DNA from: Phlegmacium glaucopus
Lineage: Eukaryota > Basidiomycota > Agaricomycetes > Agaricales > Cortinariaceae
Direction: 5' to 3'
DNA: 64,000 bases
Assembly: GCA_015039465.1 (NCBI GenBank)
Contig: MU130622.1
Span: 214,478 to 278,477, forward strand
Of the stretch, positions 1 through 11,514 are shown piece after piece; position 1 is the stretch's first letter; each line of letters begins with the position of its first letter. Under the pieces are notes generated by a model. It was given only the letters and a program-made list of their open reading frames with translations. It was not told the origin of the DNA and did not search any database. A program made the position numbers and the translations under genes.

Positions 1-1499
1 TTATTACAAAGGTTAATAAAGTAATACGTTTCGATAGTCATAAGCCTATGTCATATATTTGTTTAACCCAAATATATGATATCAGATATATACTGATATG
101 ACTCGAAATATCATGATTCATCTTCGGTCCACAAAGACCTCTTATTGTTCCATTCGGATATATCATTACTCGGTTTGGATACATCGCGAGGTATCATCGT
201 TTGATTCGGATATATCATTACTCGGTTCGGATATATCGCGAGGTATCATCGTTTGATTCGGATATATCATTACTCGGTTGGGATATATCGCGAGACATCA
301 TCGTTTGTTTCGGATATATCATTACTCGATTGGGATATATGTCGTCGTTTGATGGCCCTGTCTGGTATCACAGAGTATCAGTTCTGTCTTCACTACACTG
401 TGGCCGGTCACGATATTTAATTTCTTGGGAAAGATACCAAGATACTGTGACAGGTCGTGACAGGTCACGACCGTTCGACTGGGGGTCAAACGTCTACATA
501 TGAGACATGACATATCACTACAATTTCCGAACCGGACTCGGGACTTCGGCTCGGCTCGGCTCCGACAGTGTCCGACAGTCCATTCCCGAACTTACCGGGT
601 ACCGAACCCGAACTTATAAAAGTCCGGCACTCGGTGTCGAGTCCGGAACCGAACCCACCCCAGACATAAGGAATGAATATAAAGATGACGAACAGTTGAA
701 TGGTACAACTCAACATTGTGTCATTACAGTTTAAAGTTGGACTCTCGACTCTCACAACGACCACTTTACTTGATGTATGTATTCACACCCTTAAGTGACT
801 ACAACAACGGTTGACGAACGGTAAACAAGTTTTAGTTTTAAACCCGTTCGGTTCACCCATCATAATCATGGATAACCATGATCCCGACGCACGGTATCGG
901 CATAGATGCCCAATGCTGACGGTATACAGCCGATGTCCATGGCATGGTACTCGGGAGACCTTCTCATAAACAGCCATGTCACTACATTGACGTGTCTCCA
1001 ACAACTCTTTTCCACATAAAAGTTCTAATATTTTGAGATGAGTTTTGTTAGTGAGTTAGTTATGAAATATGTTAGAATTATTACGTTCAACCCAAAAGAT
1101 CTTTCATATTGGAAAGGTTCTAAAACTTAAAGTGAAGTTGATCAGTGTGTGTTATTGTTGTTATTAAACCTAGTTAACTTCCTACGATTGTATTAAAGTA
1201 CCGAGTTCCGAAGCTACATAAAACAAGTAACTAGACATTGCAATAAAGCAGGGTGTTAACTACTCAGAAGAAGGTTATCTTGACAGAACCTGCATCTAAA
1301 CTTGTCAGTGGACTATACAGACAATAGGGATAAGAGAGAACATACTGACATCAATTATCAGTCAAGTTGTAATGTGGGAGCATAACGAGCTACTGGGGCT
1401 TCATCTCGTTCCAGAAGTTGCCTAATAAAGTAAATAAGGGTCAATGAATTAAATTAATAAGTTAAAGACAAAGAAATTTTCTTACATCCCCTTCTGTGC
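1..1499. other. Non-coding, AT-rich, with a short tandem repeat
   Basis: No open frame here has a recognisable domain or continues across plausible splice sites. The only structure I see is the 52-bp tandem repeat at about 155-356, listed separately. The rest looks like ordinary intergenic or decayed repeat DNA. Confidence 0.5.
155..356. repeat. 52-bp tandem repeat, about four copies
   Basis: Four imperfect copies of a 52-bp unit follow each other. Each unit contains TCGGATATATCATTACTCGG, then a second GGATATATCGCGAG block, then CATCGTTTG. The inner TCGGATATATC motif occurs twice per unit, so the unit is itself a duplicated half-unit. The copies differ by a few substitutions and the last is shortened. 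No coding potential is seen. Confidence 0.85.
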
Positions 1500-2647
1500 T
1501 CATTCTGTGTGACAAGCTTCATATCGTGCTCCATGATATGCATGGCCCTTCAGTGTTTCAATCAGGTGGAGATGATGTTTCATTACCACTCTGTATGTGC
1601 CTCCGTCTAAGGTGATTGGTTTTCTATAACCGTAGTCAGCGTATTCTTTGAGGCAATTTTGAATCTATAATATAATCATTAGTGGAGGTCATTTGATATG
1701 AGAAAGAGGTACTTACACAAGTCATGACTAGGGCAATGGCATAATCAGGGACAGTGTGTTCGAAGTCTTGGCAGTAGAGGGGTGCGAGACAATCCTTATC
1801 GGTATAGAAAAACTTGTGAATCACAGCAGGTATTGCCGGATGTGCAATGTTTTTTCATTTGCCCTTCAAATGTAGCAAGAAATGTAAGAAAGAAATACTG
1901 AAACAAAAGAAAACGCACATTTTCATCTTCTCCGCCCTGAAGAAAGAGACCTTCCTTTAGCGATTTGTGAACTGCTTGTTGCACCAAGTCGTACTCCTCT
2001 TGTTGATTGCCTCCTTCAAATTCAGGTGGGCAAAGTAGATTCAAATATTTTGCTAACATGATGCCCCGAATAACCTTTTTTAATTTCTGGTGAAATGACA
2101 AATGCTCATTGAAAACCTAAGCAGGGAGTTAGTAGATGTTGAATGATGGGAATGTAAGATTCTACCAGAATGCTCATATCTTGATCTGGGGAATATTCTA
2201 AAACAGATGATCAATAACTGATGGGTTAAAAAGATGTATGAAACAACCTGGCTCTAGACCATTGCCTTCAATCCTTTGATATTCAGTGACTGTATTGTTG
2301 AGAATGAGAGTCGCCTCCTTGAGGTCTCTGTCTCTTTGTGGGAAGGCATTAATGAGGGCTACATGCCTTCTCATGTTATTCTTTGCCATCTCAAGCATAG
2401 TCTGCCAGCCTGGGGGGTAGTATTTCATGGTTGTTGGTTTGGGTTCTGCATCCCTTGGTGTCTTTAAATAGCAACAAGCGCGATAAGTAGATGAATCATT
2501 GTCTTCATTTTCATTGGCCTTGAGGTCATCATCTTCAAGTTGATGCCCATATGATTGGCAGGCAGCAGTGTTTGCCAGGGCCTCAGGGTGAGGTGGATGT
2601 ACGGGACGGTTGCGCATACAGTGGTCTTCAAGCACATCAATCATCAT
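1500..2647 (-). CDS. DUF6532-domain protein
   Basis: A minus-strand spliced gene. The first clear exon starts at 2647 and carries YYPPGWQTMLEMAKNNMRRH followed by INAFPQRDRDLKEATLILNN, the pattern of the agaricomycete DUF6532 family. Later exons read FHQKLKKVIRGIMLAKY (about 2100-2050), a HPAIPAVIHKFFYTDKDCLA block (about 1835-1780) and ITLDGGTYRVVMKHHLHLIE before the stop at 1500-1502. In-frame GT-AG introns link them, so the copy looks intact. The family's function is unknown; many members sit near transposons. The true N-terminus may lie further upstream, where an open frame runs to 2947, but that part overlaps the foldback element starting at 2822. Family call is fairly sure; the start is not. 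Confidence 0.7.
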
Positions 2648-2821
2648 TCTGGACAAAATTTTCAGTAAGGAATGAATGACAATATGATATAGTACCTCGT
2701 CGTTAAGGTTTTCATCTATAATATATGAGTTGCTGAAGCTGCCAATGAAAGGAATTATTACCTTGAAATGAGCATAGAGCCGCTTCATCTTCTGAAGGTG
2801 AAGCTTCATCAGTACTTTACC

Positions 2822-3822
2822 TTCCCCCACACATTCCAAGCAGATCTGAGTGGAATGGTCAGAATCCAAGTGGAATGGTCGGAATCCAAGTGGAATCTGA
2901 CCAAATTCCAACCTTAGTCCAAGTAAAAAATAAATAAAAAATTGCATATTACATTCTGAGTGATTCCTAGTCTATTCTGAGTCCATTATGAGTTAATTCT
3001 TAGTCCATTCCAAGTTAATTCCAGTCTATTCCTAGTCCATTCTTAGTCATTCCAAGTCAATTCCAAGTCAATTCTGAGTCTATTCCAAGTCCATTCCAAG
3101 TATTCCTAAGAAGATCCTCTATCATTCTATACAATATTTCCTCTTTGGGAAAAGTTTCCACATAGGCCAAATCCCATTTAATGCCATGTTTAAAATGTAT
3201 TTTGCATTTTTCTCAATAAGGAAAGAAGCTATTGATAGAATTTCAACAGATTCAGGGTCCTAAAAGGATGGAACATCCTTTTAGACACTATTTTCTTTTT
3301 TGGAAAATTTCCCATAGGCCAAATCTCATTTAGCACTGTGTTTAAAAATGTATTTTGCATTTTTCTCAATAAGAAAAGAAGCTATTAATAGAATTTCAAC
3401 AGATTCAGGGTCCTAAAAGGATGATCTATCATTCTTACATTTTTTCCTTTTTTGGAAATATAACTTGACTTGACTCAGAATACCCTAGGAATGCACTAGG
3501 AATGCACTAGGAATCACTCAGAATGAACTAGGAATTGACTTGAAATGCACTCAGAATGACTCGGAATGAACTAGGAATGGACTAGGAATGGACTAGGAAT
3601 GGACTAGGAATGGACTAGGAATGACTTTTTTTCAAGTCAGAATCTGATAAGATCCTAGTAGGATTGGGATCCGAGCAGATCCTAGTCAATCCGCTCGGAA
3701 TGGTTGGAATTTGGTTGGAATTTGGTTGGAATCATTCCAAGTCCAAGCCAAATTTGGCTGGGTTCTCACTGAAAATTCATTCCAACCAATTCTGACCATT
3801 CTGCTCGGAATGTGTGGGGGAA
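2822..3822. mobile_element. 1-kb foldback-type element with terminal inverted repeats
   Basis: The ends are inverted copies of TTCCCCCACACATTCC (2822-2837 and 3807-3822). The inverted similarity continues inward through AATGGTCAGAAT. The left arm is full of CATTCC-AAGT/CTAGT-type units and the right arm of their complement (ACTAGGAATGG), so the whole element could fold into one long imperfect hairpin. There is no open frame of note. No convincing target-site duplication is visible at these exact ends. The best reading is a non-autonomous DNA transposon of foldback type. Related GAATCC/AAGTGG arms recur near 34.3, 35.8 and 39.4 kb. Confidence 0.65.
3120..3460. repeat. Tandem duplication of a ~155-bp segment in the foldback loop
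   Basis: Two head-to-tail copies (about 3120-3290 and 3290-3455) share CCATAGGCCAAATC, TGTATTTTGCATTTTTCTCA and TTTCAACAGATTCAGGGTCC. They form the unpaired centre of the surrounding foldback element. Confidence 0.75.
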
Positions 3823-3829
3823 CCACAAG

Positions 3830-5255
3830 CGCGATATAAATCGTTGTTTGTGTTGTTATAAAACACCAACCAGAGAGCAATGGACTAGTCTTTAAGTCAA
3901 AAGCCTCCCTGTTGTTCGTTTAGGGAAGGTATAACCTTAGACTTGTAACACACAGAGGTGAGAGAGGTGAAAAGAGAGATGAGGAGGATGAGGATGAATG
4001 AGGAAGAGTCTTCAGTAAGACTATAGCAGTTGACAGTGGGTTGACAGTAAAGGACTGAAAAAGCAAACTCAGAGGGGTTAAGGAAGAGGATGAGGAAGAA
4101 TAAGAGGGAGTCTTCAGCAAGACTATAGTAATTCACAGTGGGGATAGATTGACAGTTAAAGGCAGAAAAAAGCGAACTTGAGGAAGGAATTCACTGGAAT
4201 TCCACTGAGATGATGATTGTTGGGGGGTAAGAATGAATTGAACTGAACTACCTATCCTGGTACAAAAGAGCAGTATTTATACCCTAAGGATGAGGCTATG
4301 TAAAACAAATAAAAAAAGAAAGGAGTACATGCTGTCAGAAGAGGAATGAAGAAAGGACAGCTGTGAGAAGAAAAGAACAAGAAAAAGAAGAAGGAACAAT
4401 AAAAAATTCTGTACAAGTGTCAAAGTGCGAGAGAAAAGAAAAGAAGGCAGTGCGCATAGCCTAATAGCAAAAATATATCAACTCCATAGCCGTGTGGTCA
4501 TGTCAAAAATATGAAAGGTCCTGAGTCAACACTTGAAAGGCGCAGCCTTGTTCCCGAGAAAACACTACTTGCCCATGGTCCCATGTCGCGCAGCCTTGAT
4601 AACACTTGACACACTGCGAGAATAATCCTCTGCTGCTGATTCATCTGCAATTCCTGCTTAGTCGTGATCCTCCTGGACTTCCTAAATTGTCATAAAGAGG
4701 GTGGGAAGGCTTCAGGTACCGCGTGAATGATGGTTTTGGCAGTGAATGATAAGATAAGAGGTAGATGAGTGAGGATAGGGGACTGAGTGAGATCCAGGAG
4801 CGAGGGATGGCAAGATAGATGGCTGAGGGGAAGACTTGTGGGTCCATAGCCACAACAACAATGACAAAGCCTTGTACATAATGGGAGATGTAGTTGATGC
4901 GTCCATAAAGGGGCCGTTCTTGAAATGATGGACCAAAGATACGATCAAACGCGAGCCGATGACCGATGCGAATAGTAGATTGATCGCTTTGCTGGATCAC
5001 TAGCCAAGGAACGAATGGATGGTATATGCTTAGGAGCATGTCGATAGTGAAAACAATGGAGAGCATAGTGTGAGACATTGAGAGTATGATGAGCGATGAG
5101 GATGATATCGTTGAACGAATGATTTTGTTGACCAGGAACACGATTCAGGGCTGCTTCCAAAATAGGTAAGTGAATTTGAAGTCCACTTATTTTCATGATG
5201 GCAACTTTGAAGCTTTCTTCTCATGCTACCAATCAGTATTGGTGCGCGATAGCGA
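3830..5255 (-). mobile_element. LTR-like dispersed repeat, copy A
   Basis: About 1.4 kb that recurs at 34.4-35.7 kb (same strand) and 36.55-37.85 kb (opposite strand). Read on the minus strand it starts at GCACCAATACTGATTGGTAG and ends near ACAACGATTTATA. It contains a promoter-like GGTATAAATACTGCTC followed by TTGTACCAGGATAGG, which resembles the U3/R start region of an LTR. A 166-residue open frame (5141-4641) is partly conserved between copies but matches no protein I know. I found no internal retrotransposon genes and no target duplication, so a solo LTR is an inference. This copy keeps CpGs that the other two have lost. Confidence 0.5.
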
Positions 5256-5339
5256 CCACATACATTTTCCTCACCTCAAGCAGCCTTCCATCTCAACCAC
5301 AATCCATCATTTAATAAGCCTATCAATGACATAGCTACT

Positions 5340-6104
5340 TTGTTCAACACTCCAGATTTACATGAAGCACTCTCCGACTACATACAATGTATCGCTAATG
5401 CTAACAATGGATATATCAGAGTCCTTGGTGGCTACCGCTCTGCATCTCAAGGATCTCAATTACTATTCACACATTTACAGGTGTGGAAGAAACTTCGTTT
5501 ACAAAATAAAGCATATCATTTTCCACATGAAACTCTCCCATCCATCCAAGACTGTAAACGCATATCCTCCATCTGGTGAATGGGAGTTGGGGCGCTACAA
5601 TCCAGTCATTGTCAATCTGGATCCAGATTTTGAATGGCCACATAGCCGCCTTGAAGGTATGGATATCATAGATTTCAGTTCATTGGTTGAATATCCTGCT
5701 AACCTCCAATCTTTCAAGGTCATCAAGTCATGGAATTATGTCTCATCTTCTGTATTATTCAACACACAAGATCCCTCTCTCATGGAGATTGTTTCCTTAC
5801 ATATGCACATCGTTTTGATATTGTACCCCAGATCAACAAAAACATTTCAGGTTCATCCACAGCTCGAGGACCTTACCCTGAGGCAAAATCATCATTATAT
5901 ATTCTCAAACAGGCAAGGCGAGCCAATGGCAAACTCATTGGTGACATACTTCCTTTGCAGCAAGTGAGAGTGCCTGTTGACCTGATTCCTTGTTTTGGAA
6001 ATGTAGCCGATTGCCGCCTCACCAAGTATAATTCCTCTACCTACTGTTCAGAATTCCGGTTGAATAAGTACTTTGACAAGGAACTTTATCTATCTCTTTC
6101 TTAG
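5340..6104 (+). pseudogene. C-terminal remnant of a transposon protein (Plavaka/KDZ type)
   Basis: Three overlapping reading frames together resemble the C-terminal part of large agaricomycete transposon proteins. Frame one (from 5340) gives a VWKKLRLQNKAYHFPHETLP stretch. Frame two (from about 5550) gives SGEWELGRYNPVIVNLDPDF and WPHSRLEG. Frame three (from about 5830) gives RFDIVPQINKNISG, then PVDLIPCFGNVADCRLTKYN and SEFRLNKYFDKELY. At least two frameshifts are needed and there is no upstream catalytic region in the window, so this is a dead 3' fragment. The exact superfamily (Plavaka or another CACTA-like group) is inferred from remembered family patterns. Confidence 0.6.
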
Positions 6105-7095
6105 CTTTACTTCTAGCTTTCCTTATTAAAATTCATTTCATTAGATACATGTATCTGGCTGTTTGTTCGCTCTCATATTCCAATGTAGTTTGAATGAAAT
6201 ATATTTGAAAATAATGACTACTAGAATTCATATTAAGGATATCTACCAGATAGCCTGGAATTCATAATGCATGATAGTAGTAATGGATCCCTTGCAGTGC
6301 TCTACAATGTGATATAGTGAACTCTGCATTTGGGACAGTGCTGGACAGTGCTAGCGAGCGCGACATGGATACTATGGGCACTATAAGGCACTATAACAAA
6401 CTATAATTTTGGCGATGTGACTGTGACAAGCTATGGGAATTTCCTGATTTTGCTGATGTATACCAGTTTTTAATCTCCTCTTTGAGAAGACAAGAAGTGC
6501 ACATTCTCTCTTTCTCTTTCTCTTTCTCTTTTTCCTTGCTGGCATAGAAATGCTCAACAGGCTCCTGATATTTGCCGAAGTGCTTGGGTGGAAGGTGGGT
6601 GAAAAAGGAACGAAGTAACACAGGAGGTGCTCAATCTCCCAGTTGCCTCCAACAATCCAGAGCATCCAACAATCCGTCACACACACATCATGTTCATATG
6701 GCACCATGTGTTCCCTCTGCCGAAGTGTGGCCCACCCGCCCCCGCCTTTCGTCTCAGAGGCCCTTGTTCAAGTTGTTTGGAGTCCTTCTCTTGGTCCAGA
6801 AGCACACCCTGTGTGTTTTCATCCAATCACGCTTACACAATCATTATGTACCGTAGCAACGTAGCCATGAAATCTGGCAAAATTTCCCTGATAATTACTC
6901 CCAGCACTGGTAGTCGTAACGTAAAGATTCATGCCTCGGCCCCCGAACTCATCTGCAAGTCCATGCGTGTCGTGCTGTGTTCTGGGCTCCAAATAGATAC
7001 CCTTCACTTCACTACTTCTAGAATCCAGTAGCTCCTCCTTGCCCGTTTCATTAAACGACCGAATCCTCTGCGAACCCGCCTCTGTTGATTCTTGA
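6105..7095. other. Intergenic, with a CTTTCT microsatellite
   Basis: No supported gene. A pure TTTCTC-type microsatellite lies at about 6506-6535. A minus-strand open frame (7172-6819, 117 aa) overlaps the next gene's first exon and shows no known motif, so it is not called. Confidence 0.45.
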
Positions 7096-9867
7096 ATGCA
7101 GCGTTTGCTGGAATATGTTTCTCCGAGGGCAATTGAGTCTTCAATTGCGAGCTGGAAAGTGTGTCTCGACACTACGGATGGTTACTCTCGTTTCCTGAAA
7201 CCCAATGCCCAGATCCTACTTGCTGCAGCAGCAATATGCCCTTGCCTTCTCATGTTCAAGCTCATATTCATTTCTATCGCAAAGGCACTCACAACAAACA
7301 AGGAGGGGACACCGATGCCAGCAGAGCAAGCTGCAAAGATTGCGGGCCAGATTTCCAATGTGGTTGAAAGATCGGAGGAATCGTCTCAACTCCTCGAGAA
7401 TACAGCACAACTCGACCAGTACGAGCTTTCAATGCAAGGTATATTTTCGACGCAGTGCTGACTTACGGGTTTCTCACCAGACGGTTAACAATGATTCACC
7501 GTGACGAGGTATTCAAATATTTCGATTGTATATACTATGCTTGTTCTGACTGATCGTTGCACAACAGGTTGTTTCAAGAGACGGCCTATCCGGGCACAGA
7601 TTCACGCCTGAAGACGAGCAGGAGAGCAGTTCTCATTCCGTAAGCTTCAAAAGTCCTGACTCTCTTAAAATTTGACTTGACTTGAATCAATTCAGACTTG
7701 CCAGCAGCTGAATGCCCACACTGATCTTCTGCCTCAAACCCATTCCAGGTTTAACAATTCCTTGGCATTTTCAATGGCATGCTGATAATTCATAGTACAT
7801 CGTATTTCCACAACGCCCGTGATGTTACCTGCGCTGGGGCAACCTTTAACAGTATCTCGGGCGATTATATAGTGGCGGATGCAAATAATGAAAGTGGGCA
7901 ATATACCTTTTTAACTTTGGCAGCTTGTTCAAACGTACCTCCAACATAGATGGTCGAACCATGCAGGGCATCGTTAAAGGCCGGTGTGCAGTATGTTCTA
8001 GCCTCAAATTTCTTCTCTTTACTGACTATCTCATAGCTCGACGACAAAGATTTGTCTCTCGAGGGATTAATCTACAAGGCTTCTGGATACCGATTACACT
8101 CTGCTCGGATCAAAAAATCTGGCGAGATGGTGGTAATGAAGGTCTATCAAGGTAGTCATGCTAAGGAGGTAAGCTCTAGGTTGATAAAACCAAATGTTGC
8201 CTTACCTTTTCATCGAAGCGCTGTCGGGCAGCCGCCATATTCATGATCAAACAGCAAGTGATGTATGACAGCAGCATTTTTATTTGACCTCCATAAATTA
8301 AACTGACAAATCGTCCATCAGGCATTCAAACGTTCTTCGTTTGATAGCAGTCCCGCCCCGCAAATCCGAATCATCTTTTCTTATCTTCGATGGAGGTTTG
8401 TACCTCTGTATACTCAAAGTTACTAATTTTAAGTGTAATTTGGAATAGAATATGAAGGCACTGTTGATCTTATGCTCGGTCATGCTCTCAACAAGAAGAA
8501 TCTTGAGCAAAGTCTGATCTTGGGAATGCGAACGGTACGTACGAGGATCGCTTACAGCGGCGTTACGATTGTGCTCAATTTATTCAAGGTTGTCGGTCTC
8601 TCTGTAGGACACATACCCTTATGTATCTCGTGCATGAGTTTAACCAATTTTTAGGCAGGTTTAGACTATCTACATGATCTGAATTATCCCTTTGCATCTG
8701 TGGGATTAGACGTAAGTGAAAAGTGACGCCATTCCTCCTTGACTGGCACTGAACGACCCATCTAGCATTTTTTCCTCTTGAACTGTAGGGGGAAAATAAT
8801 CATCAGCTTCGACCCAGATGAACTGCCGGTGGACCAGTTGACACAATCAGACCAACAAATTGGCCTGTCCAATCGCGCGCACTGGGCAATGCAAATTTTC
8901 CATGGATTGTGTCAAAAGGCGAGCTTTCCTATAATTCCAAGTCCTGGAGTAAACTAATTTTATTTTTATCAGACATTCGACGATGCGTGCAAGGAGCACT
9001 ATGATAGCAAGTTTTTTTATCTTTGGAATTGGTAGGTCTGACTAATCTTACTAAGTATTTAGATCAGATTCAACGCAATTTTGACGATGACTTATATGAT
9101 GATTCCTGCGAGAATACGTTAAAGGAACTAGGCAATTATACTGGGTCGGTCCATCCTGATTTAGCCCCACCAATCGCACCAGCACCCTCTTCGCCGACGT
9201 CGACAAAGCCATCGTCGGTAAGATTGGCAGATAAATCTTCGGAGAGGTCGCCCCGAAGCACACTCCCAAACGGACGCCGTCAGGAATTAGTTTGGAATCC
9301 ACTGACAGCAGAGACCCACACTCTTTACGATATCTCGTCCCAGTTTCAGTACTTTCTCAACTCTCATACCTTATCTTCGTTGAATCGTCGTCGCGGTCGC
9401 TATACAGCCAGAACGTCACATCGGTGTCCTGGATACAATCGCATTGAGATCACTTTGACCACAGATATCATGCGCAGTGCTATTGTCTTCCATTCCAGTC
9501 CCAATCCTCACGAGAGATGTTCTATCTGCAAGGAAATCGTTAAAGATGCAGAAATCTTCAACTGCATATGTGGCGGCAATGGTGAGTAGGAAATCGCACC
9601 TACCAGCACCTTATCGAGCACTATTTAAGTACCACCACAGATGATGAATCTAGAGCTACTATTCAGTGTTCCACATGCTCTGAGTGGCATCATAGGACCT
9701 GCATGAATTTTTTCGACATTGGGCATCACAAATTTGTATGTGAGCGCTGCAATCCTGAGAACGGTGGAGCAGTACAATTGGACCCGCCTATATTAACTGA
9801 TAGTTGTGTGGTAAGGATCGTTCTCTCTCGTCACCTGTTCCTTCCACCTTGGGTTCTCCGGCTCTAG
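7096..9867 (+). CDS. Pseudokinase-like protein with C-terminal PHD-type zinc finger
   Basis: A many-exon gene. The first exon (7096-7438) encodes a mixed helical N-terminus. From about 8037 a kinase-like fold is readable: SGYRLHSARIKKSGEMVVMK (the VAIK lysine is kept), then HSNVLRLIAVPPRKSESSFL, an FDGEYEGTVDLMLGHALN block and GLDYLHDLNYPFASVGLD. The catalytic HRD and DFG motifs are absent: the expected places read ASVGLDHFFLLN and ISFDPDEL. The last exons (about 9514-9867) give CSIC, NCIC, CSTCSEWHHRTC and CERC, a Cys4-His-Cys3 PHD-like finger split by one intron. A catalytically dead kinase fused to a chromatin-reader-like finger is therefore likely. The join near 7439 and another near 7871-7911 could not be resolved by ordinary introns, so local damage or sequence error is possible. 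Confidence 0.65.
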
Positions 9868-10250
9868 CCTCGGTGGAGCCCGTAATCTACATCTAACTAC
9901 TCTGTAATCTAATTACAGCTACCTGCAAAAACGTAGGCAGGTTTACAAATTTCCATAGTTATTACCTTGCTGTAAAGCAAGGTTTCTCCAGGGTCTAAAC
10001 AAAACATTCCCCCCCTTTTAGCAAATACAAATAAATAAAGTAGGATGTCGTTCATGGCTAAATCTCTTATTGAGCTCGCAATCTTTGCTTACATAAGCTA
10101 GCCGGTTAGAGGAGCCTAAATGTAGTAAAAAGCATTCACAATGTCACAATGAATGTGACATCGTTACTGACATTTCTCACAATAAACCAAACACCACCCT
10201 GGCTTTTGACCACCACGAGCCACCCTTCCGAACTATTGAACGTCCCTAGC
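9868..10250. other. Intergenic spacer between two plus-strand genes
   Basis: Contains two small perfect hairpins (ACCTGC...GCAGGT near 9921-9940 and ACCTTGC...GCAAGGT near 9972-9990) and T/A-rich sequence. It would hold the 3' end of the PHD gene and the promoter of the CHZ1-like gene. Nothing else is recognisable. Confidence 0.4.
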
Positions 10251-10785
10251 ATGTCTTCCAGCGCCACCAATCCATCCGATACAAAGTGAGCTTGTGGTTC
10301 AACTTTCCTCCTTTTTCGGCATATTAATTAACGCGTCGGGGAACGAAGGAAGCCTGTGTCCAGTGCTGATAACACCAAAAACAACGTGTCGCCATCGAAC
10401 AAAGGGAAGTCTAAGGCTAAGGACCAAGACGTAGAGGAGGAGGAGGAGGAAGATGAGGAGGAAGAGATGGGCTCTGAAGAAGAAGGTTCCGACGAAGAGG
10501 TTAGCGCTTCTTTCAGATTTTTGAGACCCCAATTTTTACTAGCACCGACGCGTTATCTTCCCGATTTCGTCTACCTTTCTTTAATCTGATGCTACTTGTT
10601 ACTAAATTGCATTTCTCCAGGCTGAAGAGGACTTTGAAGAAATCGATCCTACAGCAATCATCACGCAAGGTAGACGTACGCGTGGCGTCAGAGTCGACTA
10701 TACCTCCAAGGAAGCACTCGAAAAAGCTGGCCTTCAAGGTAGTGATGATGAAGAGAGTGATGAGGACGTCGTAATGAAGGACTGA
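10251..10785 (+). CDS. CHZ1: Histone H2A.Z chaperone, CHZ-domain protein
   Basis: Three exons (10251-10285, 10364-10499, 10621-10785) give a protein of about 111 residues. A poly-acidic middle (runs of E and D) is followed by EEDFEEIDPTAIITQGRRTR and GVRVDY, the CHZ motif that binds H2A.Z-H2B dimers and delivers them to the SWR1 complex in the nucleus. Both introns have GT-AG ends and keep frame, and the third exon begins exactly at the CHZ motif. The C-terminus is a second acidic patch ending VVMKD. Length and layout fit short fungal Chz1 proteins. Start is the ATG at 10251, just upstream of the first donor. Confidence 0.88.
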
Positions 10786-11514
10786 CAAGTGGTTGCAAAG
10801 AAAGTAGGTTTTCAATAATCTGATTGAGACTTCTGCACGTCATCAAACTTTCATCAGAAATACGTCCTAGAGTTGCTGCTGTATGACTTATTTAACATCA
10901 TAAAATTTATCAAACTGTGCTGTGGGTTCTTATTCGTATTTCTCTGACTATTAGAGACTTGAAAGGATTCCGGGAATCTATCTCTGTCGATCTGAATCAT
11001 TGCTCCCGACGATGGTAGCTATTTTCTCTATAGGAATGAATCACTACGATGCCTCACCCGGCCGGCCTATCGCTCTAATGTAATAGCTCTTAGCAAACAA
11101 GACTGGCGAAACGCCACGCCACGCAGGGTATATATATCCGAGTCACTTGGTCCTGCTACTCAGAATCCAAATACTGACGAATCTAGTTCTATAACTGGCC
11201 CAAGTTTAGCGGCAGAGGAAAATGAACTTCAGATGCAAAGGGTATCATGCTAGGTAATATATATAAGTTTAAACAACTACAGGTAATACATGGGATCGAA
11301 CTCAAATTATAAAATCGTGAAGATATGCCAAGGAGATGCTAAAAGGAAATACATACAAGAACCGCAGCATTAATTCCGGAATTGACGGAATCAAGCAAGC
11401 ACTCAAGCATGCTACTAGTCGATACAGGTATATGAACTAGAAAGATGTATACATGAGTAATGATGAGATAATAAGCTGTACCGGATTTCAAGTCACTTAC
11501 CGACAACAGTTCTG
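10786..11514. other. Intergenic, convergent 3' flanks
   Basis: Lies between the 3' ends of the CHZ1-like gene (plus) and the receptor gene (minus). No open frame with recognisable content; probably untranslated regions plus spacer. Confidence 0.45.

Noticed and set aside
6819..7172. Minus-strand 117-residue open frame
   Set aside because: It overlaps the first exon of the kinase-PHD gene and its translation shows no family pattern; treated as a shadow.
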